A stretch of DNA of 64,000 nt from Candidatus Cloacimonadota bacterium. GTDB lineage: Bacteria; Cloacimonadota; Cloacimonadia; Cloacimonadales; JAIOQZ01. Position 1 is the first letter of the stretch. Each line of letters starts with the position of its first letter. The stretch is from positions 62,001 to 126,000 of the forward strand of contig JAIOQZ010000032.1 of the NCBI GenBank assembly GCA_021108395.1. Reading direction: 5' to 3'. Below, piece by piece: positions 27,437 through 37,007 of this stretch. A program made the position numbers and the translations under genes. The notes beneath the pieces were generated by a model. The model ran no database searches, was not told the DNA's origin, and saw only the letters and a program-made list of their open reading frames with translations.

Positions 27437-30400
27437 TCAATTGACCGATTTGACGCGGTAATATCCTGTGTCCGTGCCGGGATTGGCGATGAACCAGGTG
27501 ACAGTGCCGTCGCCCGGCGTCGGGTCGATGATGACCGGTTCGAGCACGATGAAGACGCCATCGGGCGCGTCGGAAGTTTCGAGAATGTAGCTGGTGGCGT
27601 CGGCCACTTCATCCCACACGAGCGTGATGCCGCTGTCATCGCAACTGATGAGCAGGTTCTGAGGCGTCTCGAGCGAGGAGGATATCAGGTTAATGTTGCG
27701 AGTCCAGTTACCCCCGCTCTCGCCGTTATAGACCCCCAGGACTCCCATGTCGATGGCGGTCAGCGTGATGTAGTTGCCTACGGGCCCCAGCGGAGCGCCG
27801 TTATAGTACCAAGTGACCGAGCCGATGTCGGAGTAGATGCGCGTCTCAGTGTTTATCGGCGCAACCGCGTCTATATGCACCGTCTGCTCGGCAGCACCCT
27901 GAATGTCGATGCGGTTGATGTCGATGGTGCCAGTGTTCACGAGGTTGCCCAGCAGGTCAATGTAGAAGTTATAGGCTGGCGCGTGGATGACTCCATGATT
28001 GGCGCAGTCGCCCTCGAAGACAACGGTATAGCTGCCGATGGGATCGTTGCGCAGAGTGTCTGAGATAACGGCGTCGCGCAGGACTACGTCGCTACGCACA
28101 CACGTCTCGCCGTAGAACGTGAACCCCTCGAAGGTGGAAAGGTAAAGATAGGCTCCCCCGCCCATCGTGAAGTCGCCGCTGCCGCTCATCGTGACTTCCC
28201 GTATGTAACCGCTCTGCAACGAAAAGTCAACACCCTCGTCCAGAATAACCGTGTCGCCGTTGAAGTCCATCGCCGGGCCGACAAAATGCATGTCGCCGTT
28301 CCACCAGAGCGTGTCGGCGGTATTGTGGCTGGTGAACTGGCTCAGTGTGAACCAGGTACCCGCAAACGTGTCGAACGTTTGGGGTGTATCGCCTTCGCAC
28401 TCGAGGCGATAAATATCGACGATACCGTTGTTCTCGAAGTCGCCATACAGTTCGACATAGAGGTTGTAGCCGGCGGGATTGTTCTGGAATGTGCCGTTGT
28501 TGACGGTGTCTCCGTGTAGCTCGATGGTGTAATTACCGTTGCTGTAGTTCTGCACCACGCCTTCATTAGTCAGATATTGAAACTCGACGCCATTCTGACA
28601 GTCCACCGTGCCGTACAGCGTCAAATCGAAGATATCGACATAGCTGAGGCGAGTGGGGCTCAGGTTGTGCATCTCGACGCCCGGGCCACCGAAGACAATC
28701 GCGTCGTCTATATGGCAGTTGTTCAATGTCAGGTCGTAGCTGAAACGGTTGAGGGGGTAATAGAGAACGAAAACGGCGCCGTTGAAATCGAAGCTGGTGT
28801 TCTGGAAGGAGAGATCAGACAAGGCGAAAACGTCGCTGCTGGCGTCTTCGTCGATGAGGTCGTCCATCACTAACGTTGAATCGGGCGATGTAATTGCCTG
28901 CACCTGGGCGCCATTGAGATAGAGGTTGTCGATGTTCCAGACGCCGTAATTTGAGATGTCTCCGTCGGTGCGGATGCTGAAGTTATATCCAGCCGGGTTG
29001 TTACGAATAGCGCCATGATTGGCCAGGTCGCCATGCACGGTAAGCGTGTAATTGGTGTTTGTGGCGTTTTGCAGGATGCCGTTGTTGACGATGTCGGTCA
29101 GCTCGACACTGCTCCTGAAGTTGATGATGCCGTCGAGGGTGAGGTCGCTGCCCTGCACGATATACCAGTAGTTGTCGTGGCCGGTAACGACAGTGCCGGC
29201 GCCGCCTGGAACAATCGTCTCTATCAAGTTGGCGTCGATGTCGAGGCTGTAACCGGCGGTGAAGTCGAATGTGCGGTTGTTAAAATCGACGGTGGCGCCG
29301 ACAATGGCGATGTCTGAACCGGCGATAACGCCGCCGGTGTTGTTACAGTTGAGGTAGGTTAAATTGAGCGGCTGGCGCGTCGAGCTACTGAGCGTCTGCA
29401 CCGCAGCGCCCAGCAGGTTGAGTCTGTAGATGTTCCAGGTTCCGTTGTTGATGACGTCGCCGTAGGCATTAATGGTGAGATTGTAACCGCCGGGGTCATT
29501 CCTCACGGCGCCATTGTTGACCAGATCGCCATCTATGGTGAGAGTGACAGCGCCCGTGCTTACACCTTGCAGGATACCAGCCACTTCGATATAGCCGGTG
29601 AAGGTCACACTGCTGGCGACTGTGATTGTGCCGTCGAGGATGACGTCGTTGGCGTCGCTGTTGTTGATGAACGAACCAGTTTCACCGACCAGGCGGCTGC
29701 CGGTGGCGCAGACGAGGTTGACTTCAGTCAGCCCGCCATTCCATGTGAGGTCGTATGGACCGTCGGCAAGGTCGAGCGTGTGGCCGTTAAAATCGATGCC
29801 GGAGCCTATGATTTCGAGGTCGGAGTCGGCGATAACGCCGCCGGTATTGCTGCATGTGAAGTTGGTGATATAGAGCGGCTCGTTCGCAGCGCTACTGAGT
29901 ATTTGCGCCGAAGCGCCCAGCATGTAGAGCCTGTAGGTGTCCCAGGTTCCGTTGTTGATGACGTCGCCGTAGGCGTTGATGGTGAGATTGTAACCACTGG
30001 GGTCATTCCTCACGGCGCCATTGTTGACCAGGTCGCCATCTACGGTGAAGCTGACGTGGCCAGTGTTTATGCCCTGTAGAATACCAGCCACAACGATAGG
30101 GCCGGTGAAGGTCACGCTGTTGGAGACCGAGATTGTGCCGTCGAGGATGACGTCGTTGGCGTCGCTGTTGTTGATAAACGAACCAGCCTCGCCGACCAGG
30201 CGGCTGCCGGTGGCGCAGACGAGGTTGACTTCGGACAGCCCGCCATTCCATGTGAGGTCGTAAGGGCCGCCGGCAAGGTCGAGCGTATAGCCGTTGAAAT
30301 CGATGCCGGTTCCGATGATTTCGAGGTCGGAGCCGGCAACTGCGCCGCTGGTGTTGTTGCAGGTGAAGTAAGTGATATAGAGCGGCTGGCGCGTCGGGCT

Positions 30401-31807
30401 ACTGAGAGTTTGCGCCGCAGCGCCCTGCAGATAGAGCCTGTAGGTGTCCCAGGTTCCGTTGTTGATTACGTCGCCGTAGGCGTTGATGGTGAGATTGTAA
30501 CCACTGGGGTCATTCCTCACGGCGCCATTGTTGACCAGGTCGCCATCTACGGTGAAGCTGACGTGGCCAGTGTTTATGCCCTGTAGAATACCAGCCACAA
30601 CGATAGGGCCGGTGAAGGTCACGCTGTTGGAGACCGAGATTGTGCCGTCGAGGATGACGTCGTTGGCGTCGCTGTTGTTGATAAACGAACCAGCCTCGCC
30701 GACCAGGCGGCTGCCGGTGGCGCAGACGAGGTTGACTTCGGACAGCCCGCCATTCCATGTGAGGTCGTAAGGGCCGCCGGCAAGGTCGAGCGTATAGCCG
30801 TTGAAATCGATGCCGGTTCCGATGATTTCGAGGTCGGAGCCGGCAACTGCGCCGCTGGTGTTGTTGCAGGTGAAGTAGTTAACTTCAAACGGCTGGCCCG
30901 CCGGGCAACTGAGTGTCTGCGCCGAAGCGCCCAGCAGATAGAGCCTGTAGATGTCCCAGGTTCCGTTGTTGATGACGTCGCCGTAGGCGTTGATGGTGAG
31001 CAGATAACCGCTGGGGTCATTTCTCACGGCACCGTTGTTGACCAGGTCGCCATCTACGGTGAAGCTGACGTGGCCAGTGTTTATGCCCTGTAGAATACCA
31101 GCCACAACGATAGAGCCGGTGAAGGTCACGCTGCTGGAGGCCGAAACTGTACCGTCAATGGTGACGTCGCTTACGGTGGCGTTGTCGATGTACGAATCTG
31201 GCAAACCAACGAGGGTGGCGCCTGCGCCGATGATATCGATATCGACCAGCCGGCTGGCCCATGTGAAATCATGACCCGAAAGATCGAGCGCACGTCCGTT
31301 GAAGTCCACCTCGTAGCCATAGAACTCGAGGCCGGAGCCGGCGACTGCGCCGCCGGTGTTGCTGCAAACGAAGTAGTTTGGCTCATACGGCTGGTCTGGC
31401 GAGCTGCTGACTGTCTGCGCCGATGAGCCGACCAGAGTGATTTTGTGGTTGGTGATTGTGCCGTTGTTGGTTATGTCGCCGTTGACGTCGAGGTAGAGAT
31501 TTGTACCGTTGTTCTGGATAGCGCCATTGTTCCCCATGTCACCGTTGACGGTGAAGGTATAGCTGGAGCTACTGATGGGTTGCAGCACTCCATCCGCTGT
31601 GATGGCGATGTCGTTGCAGGCTTGGTAAAGGCCGTTCACAGAAACAGGGCCCTGAATAACGACATTGCTGCCAGCCGTGGGAACAACACCTCCCATCCAT
31701 GTGAGAGGGTCGTCCCAAACGCCGCCGCCGAGTGTGGAGTATATCTGGGCGTGAATCGCTGTCGAGGCGAAAAGAATAATGAAAAGCGCGATAATAGTAA
31801 GCCGCAT
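27437..31807 (-). CDS. Large secreted repeat protein (beta-rich, internal ~169-aa repeats, C-terminal FN3-like region)
   Basis: Signal peptide MRLTIIALFIILFASTAIHAQ; repeated DLVNNGAVRNDPSGYNLTINAYGDVINNGTWD...; C-term ITLVWDEVADATSYILETSDAPDG...YYRVKSVN. Confidence 0.8.
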   Translation of the reverse strand: MRLTIIALFIILFASTAIHAQIYSTLGGGVWDDPLTWMGGVVPTAGSNVVIQGPVSVNGLYQACNDIAITADGVLQPISSSSYTFTVNGDMGNNGAIQNNGTNLYLDVNGDITNNGTITNHKITLVGSSAQTVSSSPDQPYEPNYFVCSNTGGAVAGSGLEFYGYEVDFNGRALDLSGHDFTWASRLVDIDIIGAGATLVGLPDSYIDNATVSDVTIDGTVSASSSVTFTGSIVVAGILQGINTGHVSFTVDGDLVNNGAVRNDPSGYLLTINAYGDVINNGTWDIYRLYLLGASAQTLSCPAGQPFEVNYFTCNNTSGAVAGSDLEIIGTGIDFNGYTLDLAGGPYDLTWNGGLSEVNLVCATGSRLVGEAGSFINNSDANDVILDGTISVSNSVTFTGPIVVAGILQGINTGHVSFTVDGDLVNNGAVRNDPSGYNLTINAYGDVINNGTWDTYRLYLQGAAAQTLSSPTRQPLYITYFTCNNTSGAVAGSDLEIIGTGIDFNGYTLDLAGGPYDLTWNGGLSEVNLVCATGSRLVGEAGSFINNSDANDVILDGTISVSNSVTFTGPIVVAGILQGINTGHVSFTVDGDLVNNGAVRNDPSGYNLTINAYGDVINNGTWDTYRLYMLGASAQILSSAANEPLYITNFTCSNTGGVIADSDLEIIGSGIDFNGHTLDLADGPYDLTWNGGLTEVNLVCATGSRLVGETGSFINNSDANDVILDGTITVASSVTFTGYIEVAGILQGVSTGAVTLTIDGDLVNNGAVRNDPGGYNLTINAYGDVINNGTWNIYRLNLLGAAVQTLSSSTRQPLNLTYLNCNNTGGVIAGSDIAIVGATVDFNNRTFDFTAGYSLDIDANLIETIVPGGAGTVVTGHDNYWYIVQGSDLTLDGIINFRSSVELTDIVNNGILQNATNTNYTLTVHGDLANHGAIRNNPAGYNFSIRTDGDISNYGVWNIDNLYLNGAQVQAITSPDSTLVMDDLIDEDASSDVFALSDLSFQNTSFDFNGAVFVLYYPLNRFSYDLTLNNCHIDDAIVFGGPGVEMHNLSPTRLSYVDIFDLTLYGTVDCQNGVEFQYLTNEGVVQNYSNGNYTIELHGDTVNNGTFQNNPAGYNLYVELYGDFENNGIVDIYRLECEGDTPQTFDTFAGTWFTLSQFTSHNTADTLWWNGDMHFVGPAMDFNGDTVILDEGVDFSLQSGYIREVTMSGSGDFTMGGGAYLYLSTFEGFTFYGETCVRSDVVLRDAVISDTLRNDPIGSYTVVFEGDCANHGVIHAPAYNFYIDLLGNLVNTGTIDINRIDIQGAAEQTVHIDAVAPINTETRIYSDIGSVTWYYNGAPLGPVGNYITLTAIDMGVLGVYNGESGGNWTRNINLISSSLETPQNLLISCDDSGITLVWDEVADATSYILETSDAPDGVFIVLEPVIIDPTPGDGTVTWFIANPGTDTGYYRVKSVN
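29961..30877. repeat. Near-perfect direct repeat inside the 1.4-kaa gene (period 507 bp)
   Basis: 29961..30370 and 30468..30877 read as identical over ~410 bp; antisense ORFs 30003..30251 and 30510..30758 give identical 82-aa translations. Confidence 0.9.
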
Positions 31808-31940
31808 AAGCGCCTCCAGAGTGTGATTTGCTTTAATTGAGAGCAAACAGATTCGATTCTGTCCAGCTTTTTTTTCTCGGAATCACACCAAGGCGCTGGG
31901 TGTCACCAGCCCGAAGACACTGTGTGTCTGTGTATGTGGG

Positions 31941-32252
31941 TCATGGCTCCCCGTCCCAGCCATAGCGAGACAGAGATACGCGGCCTGCTTTGCTCACCTT
32001 AATGCCCTCGGCCCGCAGCCGGGCGCATTGCTCCTCCAGTCCGCCGCCAGGGGGTAAACTGACGTTGCCCTTACTGTTGATGACGCGGTGCCAGGGCAAT
32101 CCGAGCTTACGGGACGATCCAGCCAGCAGGCGCGACACCTGACGCGCTCCTCGCGGGTTGCCGGCCAGCCTGGCAATCTGGCCATAGGTGGCCACTTTGC
32201 CCGCTGGGATGGCGCGAATAATCTCCGCCAGTTCGTCGGTGAACATCGGCAT
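31941..32252 (-). CDS. Alkyltransferase-like protein (MGMT-fold DNA-binding domain, Trp in place of catalytic Cys)
   Basis: IPAGKVATYGQIARLAGNPRGARQVSRLL...GLPWHRVINSKGNVS; PWHRV instead of PCHRV. Confidence 0.9.
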   Translation of the reverse strand: MPMFTDELAEIIRAIPAGKVATYGQIARLAGNPRGARQVSRLLAGSSRKLGLPWHRVINSKGNVSLPPGGGLEEQCARLRAEGIKVSKAGRVSLSRYGWDGEP

Positions 32253-32317
32253 AACGTCCTCCAGTATCGACAGTACCTGTTGGCTCTCTCATACAGGCGT
32301 CACAGCCCGACAGAAAA

Positions 32318-32344
32318 CGAGCCGGACCCCGATGGCCCGGCTCG
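32318..32344 (-). terminator. Terminator-like hairpin downstream of C25 peptidase gene
   Basis: CGAGCCGG...CCGGCTCG 8-bp stem followed on the minus strand by a T-containing tract. Confidence 0.5.
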
Positions 32345-32365
32345 AATCATTTTATTACACCGGTT

Positions 32366-35300
32366 CTACTTGAGCAACAACATCTTGCGGACTGTGTTCC
32401 TGCCGGCGGTGGTCATGCGGGTGAAATAGACGCCCGAACCAACCGGCCTGCTGTTGTTGTCGGCGCCGCGCCAGACAATCTGGTGCTCGCCTTCGGGCAT
32501 GCGGCCGTCCAGTAATGTCTTTACGAGCTGGCCGCGAACGTTGTAGATTTTTATGCTCACCGGTGACTGCGCATCAGCCGCCGAGAGCGAGAACACGATG
32601 TTGGTTACGGGGTTGAACGGATTGGGGAAGTTTGCCCGCAGCGCGGTGGTGAACTCCGGTATTTCATCATCACCGGCGTCGAGGATGGTGGCTGTGTTGC
32701 CGTCGCGCCAGATATTGCCACGGAAGGTGCGCCAGACGTTGAGCCAGCCACGAACGTATTTGATGTCGAACACGGCGATGCCGCCGGTGGTGCCAACGGC
32801 GAGTTCTGCTGTGGCGTCCATGGTGAAGTCGTCAATGCACATTGTGCTGCCGTCGGTGGCGAGACCGCTGACGAGCGGGAAGCTCGGCAGATAGTCGCCT
32901 GCGCAACTCCAGGCATGCAGGGTACCTACGTTGTCATCGATGATGTAGTCGGCGGTGCCGTCGGCATCGAGGTCGGCGGCGATGGGCGAGGCGACGCTCG
33001 AGTTGTTCAGCGCGATGGGCCAGCCATCGAGGATGGCGCCGTCTGTCTCGATGATGTACTGGGCGCCGTTTGTGAGCGCGAACCCGATTTCATAGACGTT
33101 ATCGCCGTCGAAGTCGGCGGCGATTTGCGTTTTGGACACGCTGCCCGGCAGGCTGAGGTCGGTAATCACGCTGCCGTTGTTGACGATGTAGAGATGGTTG
33201 TCTGAACTGGAAACGGCGATCATGCCGTCGCCGAAGATGCATGTCGAGTTGTGAATCTGACCGCTGAGAGCGACGGGATAGCCGGCGGTGACGCTGCCGT
33301 TCGCCTCGACCGCATAGAGGTTGCCGTCGAAGCAGCCGAACACCATCTCTTTGGCGCCGTCGTTGTCGATGTCGCCAACCGAAACGCCCGACAGAATCTT
33401 TTCGGGCATGGCAACGGGGAATCCGGCCAGCGGGTTGCCGGAGCCGTCAACGACGTGCAGATCGAAGTTCATGTCACCCACGATCACCTCGCACACGCCG
33501 TCGCCGTTGATGTCGGCCATAGTGGGCGTGTCCATGAAGATGCCGTAGCTCGAGCCAGTGTAGAGAATTGAGCCGTCGTCATCGACGATGCACAGAACGC
33601 GGTTGAAGCCGCACAGGGCAAACTCATAGGCGTCGTCGCCATCTACGTTGCCCATAGCCAGGCTGCCACGAACATTCACGCCGGTGTCCACCGGGAAGCC
33701 GGGCAAAGCGTTGCCTGCTGTATCCAGTCCGTAGAGCATGCCTTCGGAGCTGACATTGAACAGTTCCTTGCTGCCGTTGCCGTCATAATCGACAATGATG
33801 GGTGCGCTCTTGAAGCTGGCGCCGGTTTCAAAGGGATAGCCGGCGAGGTAAAGCTCGACATCTATGGTGAGATAGAAGTGTTTGGCGTAATAGAAGCTGG
33901 TGCCTTCGTTGGCCCGTATCTCGAGCCCCACTTCGATCTGACCTACGGGGCAGTCATCGGCGAGCTGGATAATGAAGGGATTGTCGGTGTTGGAATACAT
34001 GTCTCCGGGGTTGAGGCTCCCCAAGCTCATCTCTCCGCTGACGATGGTGATGTTGTCATCCAGCGGGAAGACCGAAGCCACCACGCTGAGGGCGGGGCCG
34101 TCGCCGGGCAGGCACATAAGGCATACCGTCAACTCGGCTTGCTCGCCGGGATTGAGCACGCCGTCGCCATCACCCTGGCCCTCTTCCACATCCAGCGAGA
34201 GGATGTCGAGGTCGGGCATGAGGCCTTCGCCGTTGATGATGGGCACCTGCGGGTCGCCAAACAGGTTGAGGCAATAGTAAATCCAGCGATAGGTGCCGTT
34301 ACCGGTGTTGATGTAACTGGCCAGCGCTTCTTTGCTGTAGCTGAGGCAATCGCCCATGTTGCGTATATCCTGGTCGAACAGGCCGGTGAAGTACTGCTTG
34401 TCGTAACGCTGTGAAGTGCCGTTGGTGCTGCTGTGAGTGTACCAGCCATAGCGGCTGTTGCCCACAAAAGCGAACATGCAGCCATCGGCGAACATGAAGT
34501 GCTCGCCGATGCACTCGGTATCGCCAGAAGTTTGTTGATCCCACGCTATGGCGTAGCAGCCCTGCGAATAGAGGAATGGAAACTCTGTATTGGAAAGCTG
34601 GTCGGCGGAAGAAGCCACATAGCCCATGGCGACGTTGTAGTCGCAATGGCCCATGTGGTTGATGAGGCCGGCATCATCGTTCTCGATAACCGTTGTGAGC
34701 GCTACGGGATTGTTCTCGTTGTAAGTGCCGTCACGTTCATAGAGCGTGAGAACGTCATAGTAACTGGGCAGCCTGTCGTTGGCCACGACATCGTCTTTGT
34801 AGTCGCCGCCCCAGGTGGGGTCGTCGTCGAGCTGCGAGCCGACGAGGGTGCAGTTGTCGGTCGCGGCGGTGGGATAGTCGAGATACATCTGCGTCTTGAA
34901 GATCATGTTCTCGAAGTCCTGCGCGTTGTCGCCTGGGAAGCGGCCAATGTGAACCTCGGCATAGAGGTCGGGGTTATCGCTCTGCTCGCCATAGTATTGA
35001 TCGCCATCGGCGTTCCAACTGCCATCGAGGCAGCCATAATACATGTCGGCGGGAATGTTCGGGTCAACCTCGTTTACGTTGCCATACACACCGCGAATGG
35101 GGATGATTTCATCGTCGCCGGCCAGCAGCACCCACTGTAGCGGGTGGGCAGTGCCTGACCAGGTGGTGTAGGCGTCAATGACGAACTCGCGCAGCTTGTT
35201 CTGCGCGGTGCCAGGGTAGGTGTTTAGAATCTCATTGATGGTAAACACGCCGGCGTGCACGTCATGCTCTTCCTTCCAGGCGGCGTATTCCGTGAACATG

Positions 35301-35989
35301 TCAACGTAGTCGGCGCCGCAGACGATGACGAAGTCGTAGGGATCGTCGACGTCAACCATGCGTGAAGGCAGCGATGTGTTTTGCGTGGGATAGGTGGCCA
35401 GCATGTCGGCGTTGCGCACCAGGCGCTCGATGCGCTGCTCGATGTGCGGCGCGCTGCAGATCATCTCGCTCTGCGCGGCGGCCACTGCGGCGTCACGCTC
35501 GGTGTCGATGGTCAGTTCGATGCGGCAGAAACCCCCAAACACACCTGACAGCGGGTAGTATTTGTACGGATAGACATTGATGATGGCGATATCGACACCG
35601 GCGAGGCGCTGCACGGTTACCAGCTCGATGTCGGCGGTAGGGAAGGCTTCGTCCGAGCCGTATATGGCGGCATCACGCGGAGTGTGCGGAACGGCCGTCA
35701 TGTGGGTGTTCATCGGCTGTGTGTAGTGCGGGATGTCGAAGCGGCCCGACACTGTGACGAAATCTGAAAGCTCTACCTGCACGTCGGCTACGCGAGCGCC
35801 GTGCGGCAGCACAAACTGGTAGCTCTCGAAGGGTACTTGCGGGGCGCCGATTTCGGAAACGATGAAATCATGGTCGCTGAACTCGCCATTGCGATTGACT
35901 GCGGGAATGTCGATTACCTCGGTGTAGTGCACGGCCTGCGCCCCAAGCGCCACAGGTATCAACAAAAGCATTAACAGGAAGTTTTTCAT
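32366..35989 (-). CDS. Gingipain-like C25 family cysteine peptidase with FG-GAP/VCBS-like repeats and Por-type C-terminal sorting domain
   Basis: Propeptide-like N-terminus, DYVDMFTEYAAWKEEHD, GHCDYNVAMG...LYSQGCYA (His/Cys dyad), DxDGDG-type repeats, C-term NFPNPFNPVTNIVFSL...YNVRGQLVKTL...GVYFTRMTTAGRNTVRKMLLLK. Confidence 0.88.
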   Translation of the reverse strand: MKNFLLMLLLIPVALGAQAVHYTEVIDIPAVNRNGEFSDHDFIVSEIGAPQVPFESYQFVLPHGARVADVQVELSDFVTVSGRFDIPHYTQPMNTHMTAVPHTPRDAAIYGSDEAFPTADIELVTVQRLAGVDIAIINVYPYKYYPLSGVFGGFCRIELTIDTERDAAVAAAQSEMICSAPHIEQRIERLVRNADMLATYPTQNTSLPSRMVDVDDPYDFVIVCGADYVDMFTEYAAWKEEHDVHAGVFTINEILNTYPGTAQNKLREFVIDAYTTWSGTAHPLQWVLLAGDDEIIPIRGVYGNVNEVDPNIPADMYYGCLDGSWNADGDQYYGEQSDNPDLYAEVHIGRFPGDNAQDFENMIFKTQMYLDYPTAATDNCTLVGSQLDDDPTWGGDYKDDVVANDRLPSYYDVLTLYERDGTYNENNPVALTTVIENDDAGLINHMGHCDYNVAMGYVASSADQLSNTEFPFLYSQGCYAIAWDQQTSGDTECIGEHFMFADGCMFAFVGNSRYGWYTHSSTNGTSQRYDKQYFTGLFDQDIRNMGDCLSYSKEALASYINTGNGTYRWIYYCLNLFGDPQVPIINGEGLMPDLDILSLDVEEGQGDGDGVLNPGEQAELTVCLMCLPGDGPALSVVASVFPLDDNITIVSGEMSLGSLNPGDMYSNTDNPFIIQLADDCPVGQIEVGLEIRANEGTSFYYAKHFYLTIDVELYLAGYPFETGASFKSAPIIVDYDGNGSKELFNVSSEGMLYGLDTAGNALPGFPVDTGVNVRGSLAMGNVDGDDAYEFALCGFNRVLCIVDDDGSILYTGSSYGIFMDTPTMADINGDGVCEVIVGDMNFDLHVVDGSGNPLAGFPVAMPEKILSGVSVGDIDNDGAKEMVFGCFDGNLYAVEANGSVTAGYPVALSGQIHNSTCIFGDGMIAVSSSDNHLYIVNNGSVITDLSLPGSVSKTQIAADFDGDNVYEIGFALTNGAQYIIETDGAILDGWPIALNNSSVASPIAADLDADGTADYIIDDNVGTLHAWSCAGDYLPSFPLVSGLATDGSTMCIDDFTMDATAELAVGTTGGIAVFDIKYVRGWLNVWRTFRGNIWRDGNTATILDAGDDEIPEFTTALRANFPNPFNPVTNIVFSLSAADAQSPVSIKIYNVRGQLVKTLLDGRMPEGEHQIVWRGADNNSRPVGSGVYFTRMTTAGRNTVRKMLLLK

Positions 35990-36007
35990 AACTTTCTCCT
36001 TATTTGG

Positions 36008-36805
36008 TTATCGTTCATAAAGTTCTGGTCGTCTGTCGTTAAGCACATGATTGCGCTCTGTGATATTTTTGTTGGTTGCCCTGTCGGGGTCGATGGTGAC
36101 GATGAAGAGGCGCTCGTCTTGCTCTGGAGCACGGCCCATCACCTCGCCATCGGGCGCCGTTACCTGGCTCTGGCCGGTGAAGGTGAGGCTCTTGCCGCCG
36201 CCGGTCTCGGCCCCGTAGCGGTTGGCGGTGATGGCGAACACGCGGTTCTCGATGCAGCGGGTTATCATGGCCTGCTGGCACCAGGGGAGGACGAGGTTGG
36301 CCGGATGGCAGAGAATGTGTGCGCCGCGCTGCATCAGGGTTCGCGCCGACTCGGGGAATATCCAGTCGAAGCAGACCATGAGGCCAACCGGCACGCCGCC
36401 TTTGGCCTCGAACACGCGGAAACCAGAATCACCGGGTGCGAACCATGATTTTTCGTCGGCAAAGAGGTGGGTCTTGCGATAGACATATACGCTGCCATCT
36501 GGATTGACCAGCATGGCGCTGTTGAAGATATTGTCGCCTTCGCGCTCGGCGAACCCAGCCACCAGGCTCACATCTCGTGAGGCTGCCAGACGGCGCAGTG
36601 TGGTTGCTGTGGGGCCATCCTGAGCGGATTCGGCCATTCGCTCGACCTCATCGCGGGAGGAGAAAAGGTATCCGGAAGCGGCCAACTCCGGCAACACCAG
36701 CAGGTCTGCCTCGACCGACGCCAGCGCCGCCTCGATGACAGCGAGGTTTCGTTCCGGTTCGAGCAGGTGTGGCTTGAACTGGTAGTAGCCTACCTTATAC
36801 TTCAT
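36008..36805 (-). CDS. Carbon-nitrogen hydrolase (nitrilase superfamily)
   Basis: LLVLPELAASGY (Glu), YRKTHLFADEKSWF (Lys), GLMVCFDWIFPESAR (Cys). Confidence 0.93.
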   Translation of the reverse strand: MKYKVGYYQFKPHLLEPERNLAVIEAALASVEADLLVLPELAASGYLFSSRDEVERMAESAQDGPTATTLRRLAASRDVSLVAGFAEREGDNIFNSAMLVNPDGSVYVYRKTHLFADEKSWFAPGDSGFRVFEAKGGVPVGLMVCFDWIFPESARTLMQRGAHILCHPANLVLPWCQQAMITRCIENRVFAITANRYGAETGGGKSLTFTGQSQVTAPDGEVMGRAPEQDERLFIVTIDPDRATNKNITERNHVLNDRRPELYER

Positions 36806-36958
36806 CCTTTCCCCCTGCGAAAGTTATGCAATTTTCATTCCTCGATTACTCCATGCCCCGCTCAAAGCGCCTTCCGAATTCCACCCGTTGCCCCCCGACA
36901 GAAGAAAGCCGGAATAGCGCATGCAAGTCACAATGAGTCTTTTTCACGAACTATTCGC

Positions 36959-36988
36959 ATTATGAGGCTTGAAGGTTTCGGTTGTCAA
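36959..36988 (-). promoter_or_regulatory. Sigma70-like promoter upstream of nitrilase gene
   Basis: Minus strand TTGACA (36983-36988), 18-nt spacer, CATAAT (36959-36964), preceded by an A-rich tract. Confidence 0.5.
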
Positions 36989-37007
36989 CTTTTTTCCGCG
37001 TTTTTTC

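Noticed and set aside
29961-30877. Possible CRISPR or mobile element because of long direct repeats
   Set aside because: Repeats are in-frame protein-coding units with a 507-bp period, without short spacers or terminal inverted repeats
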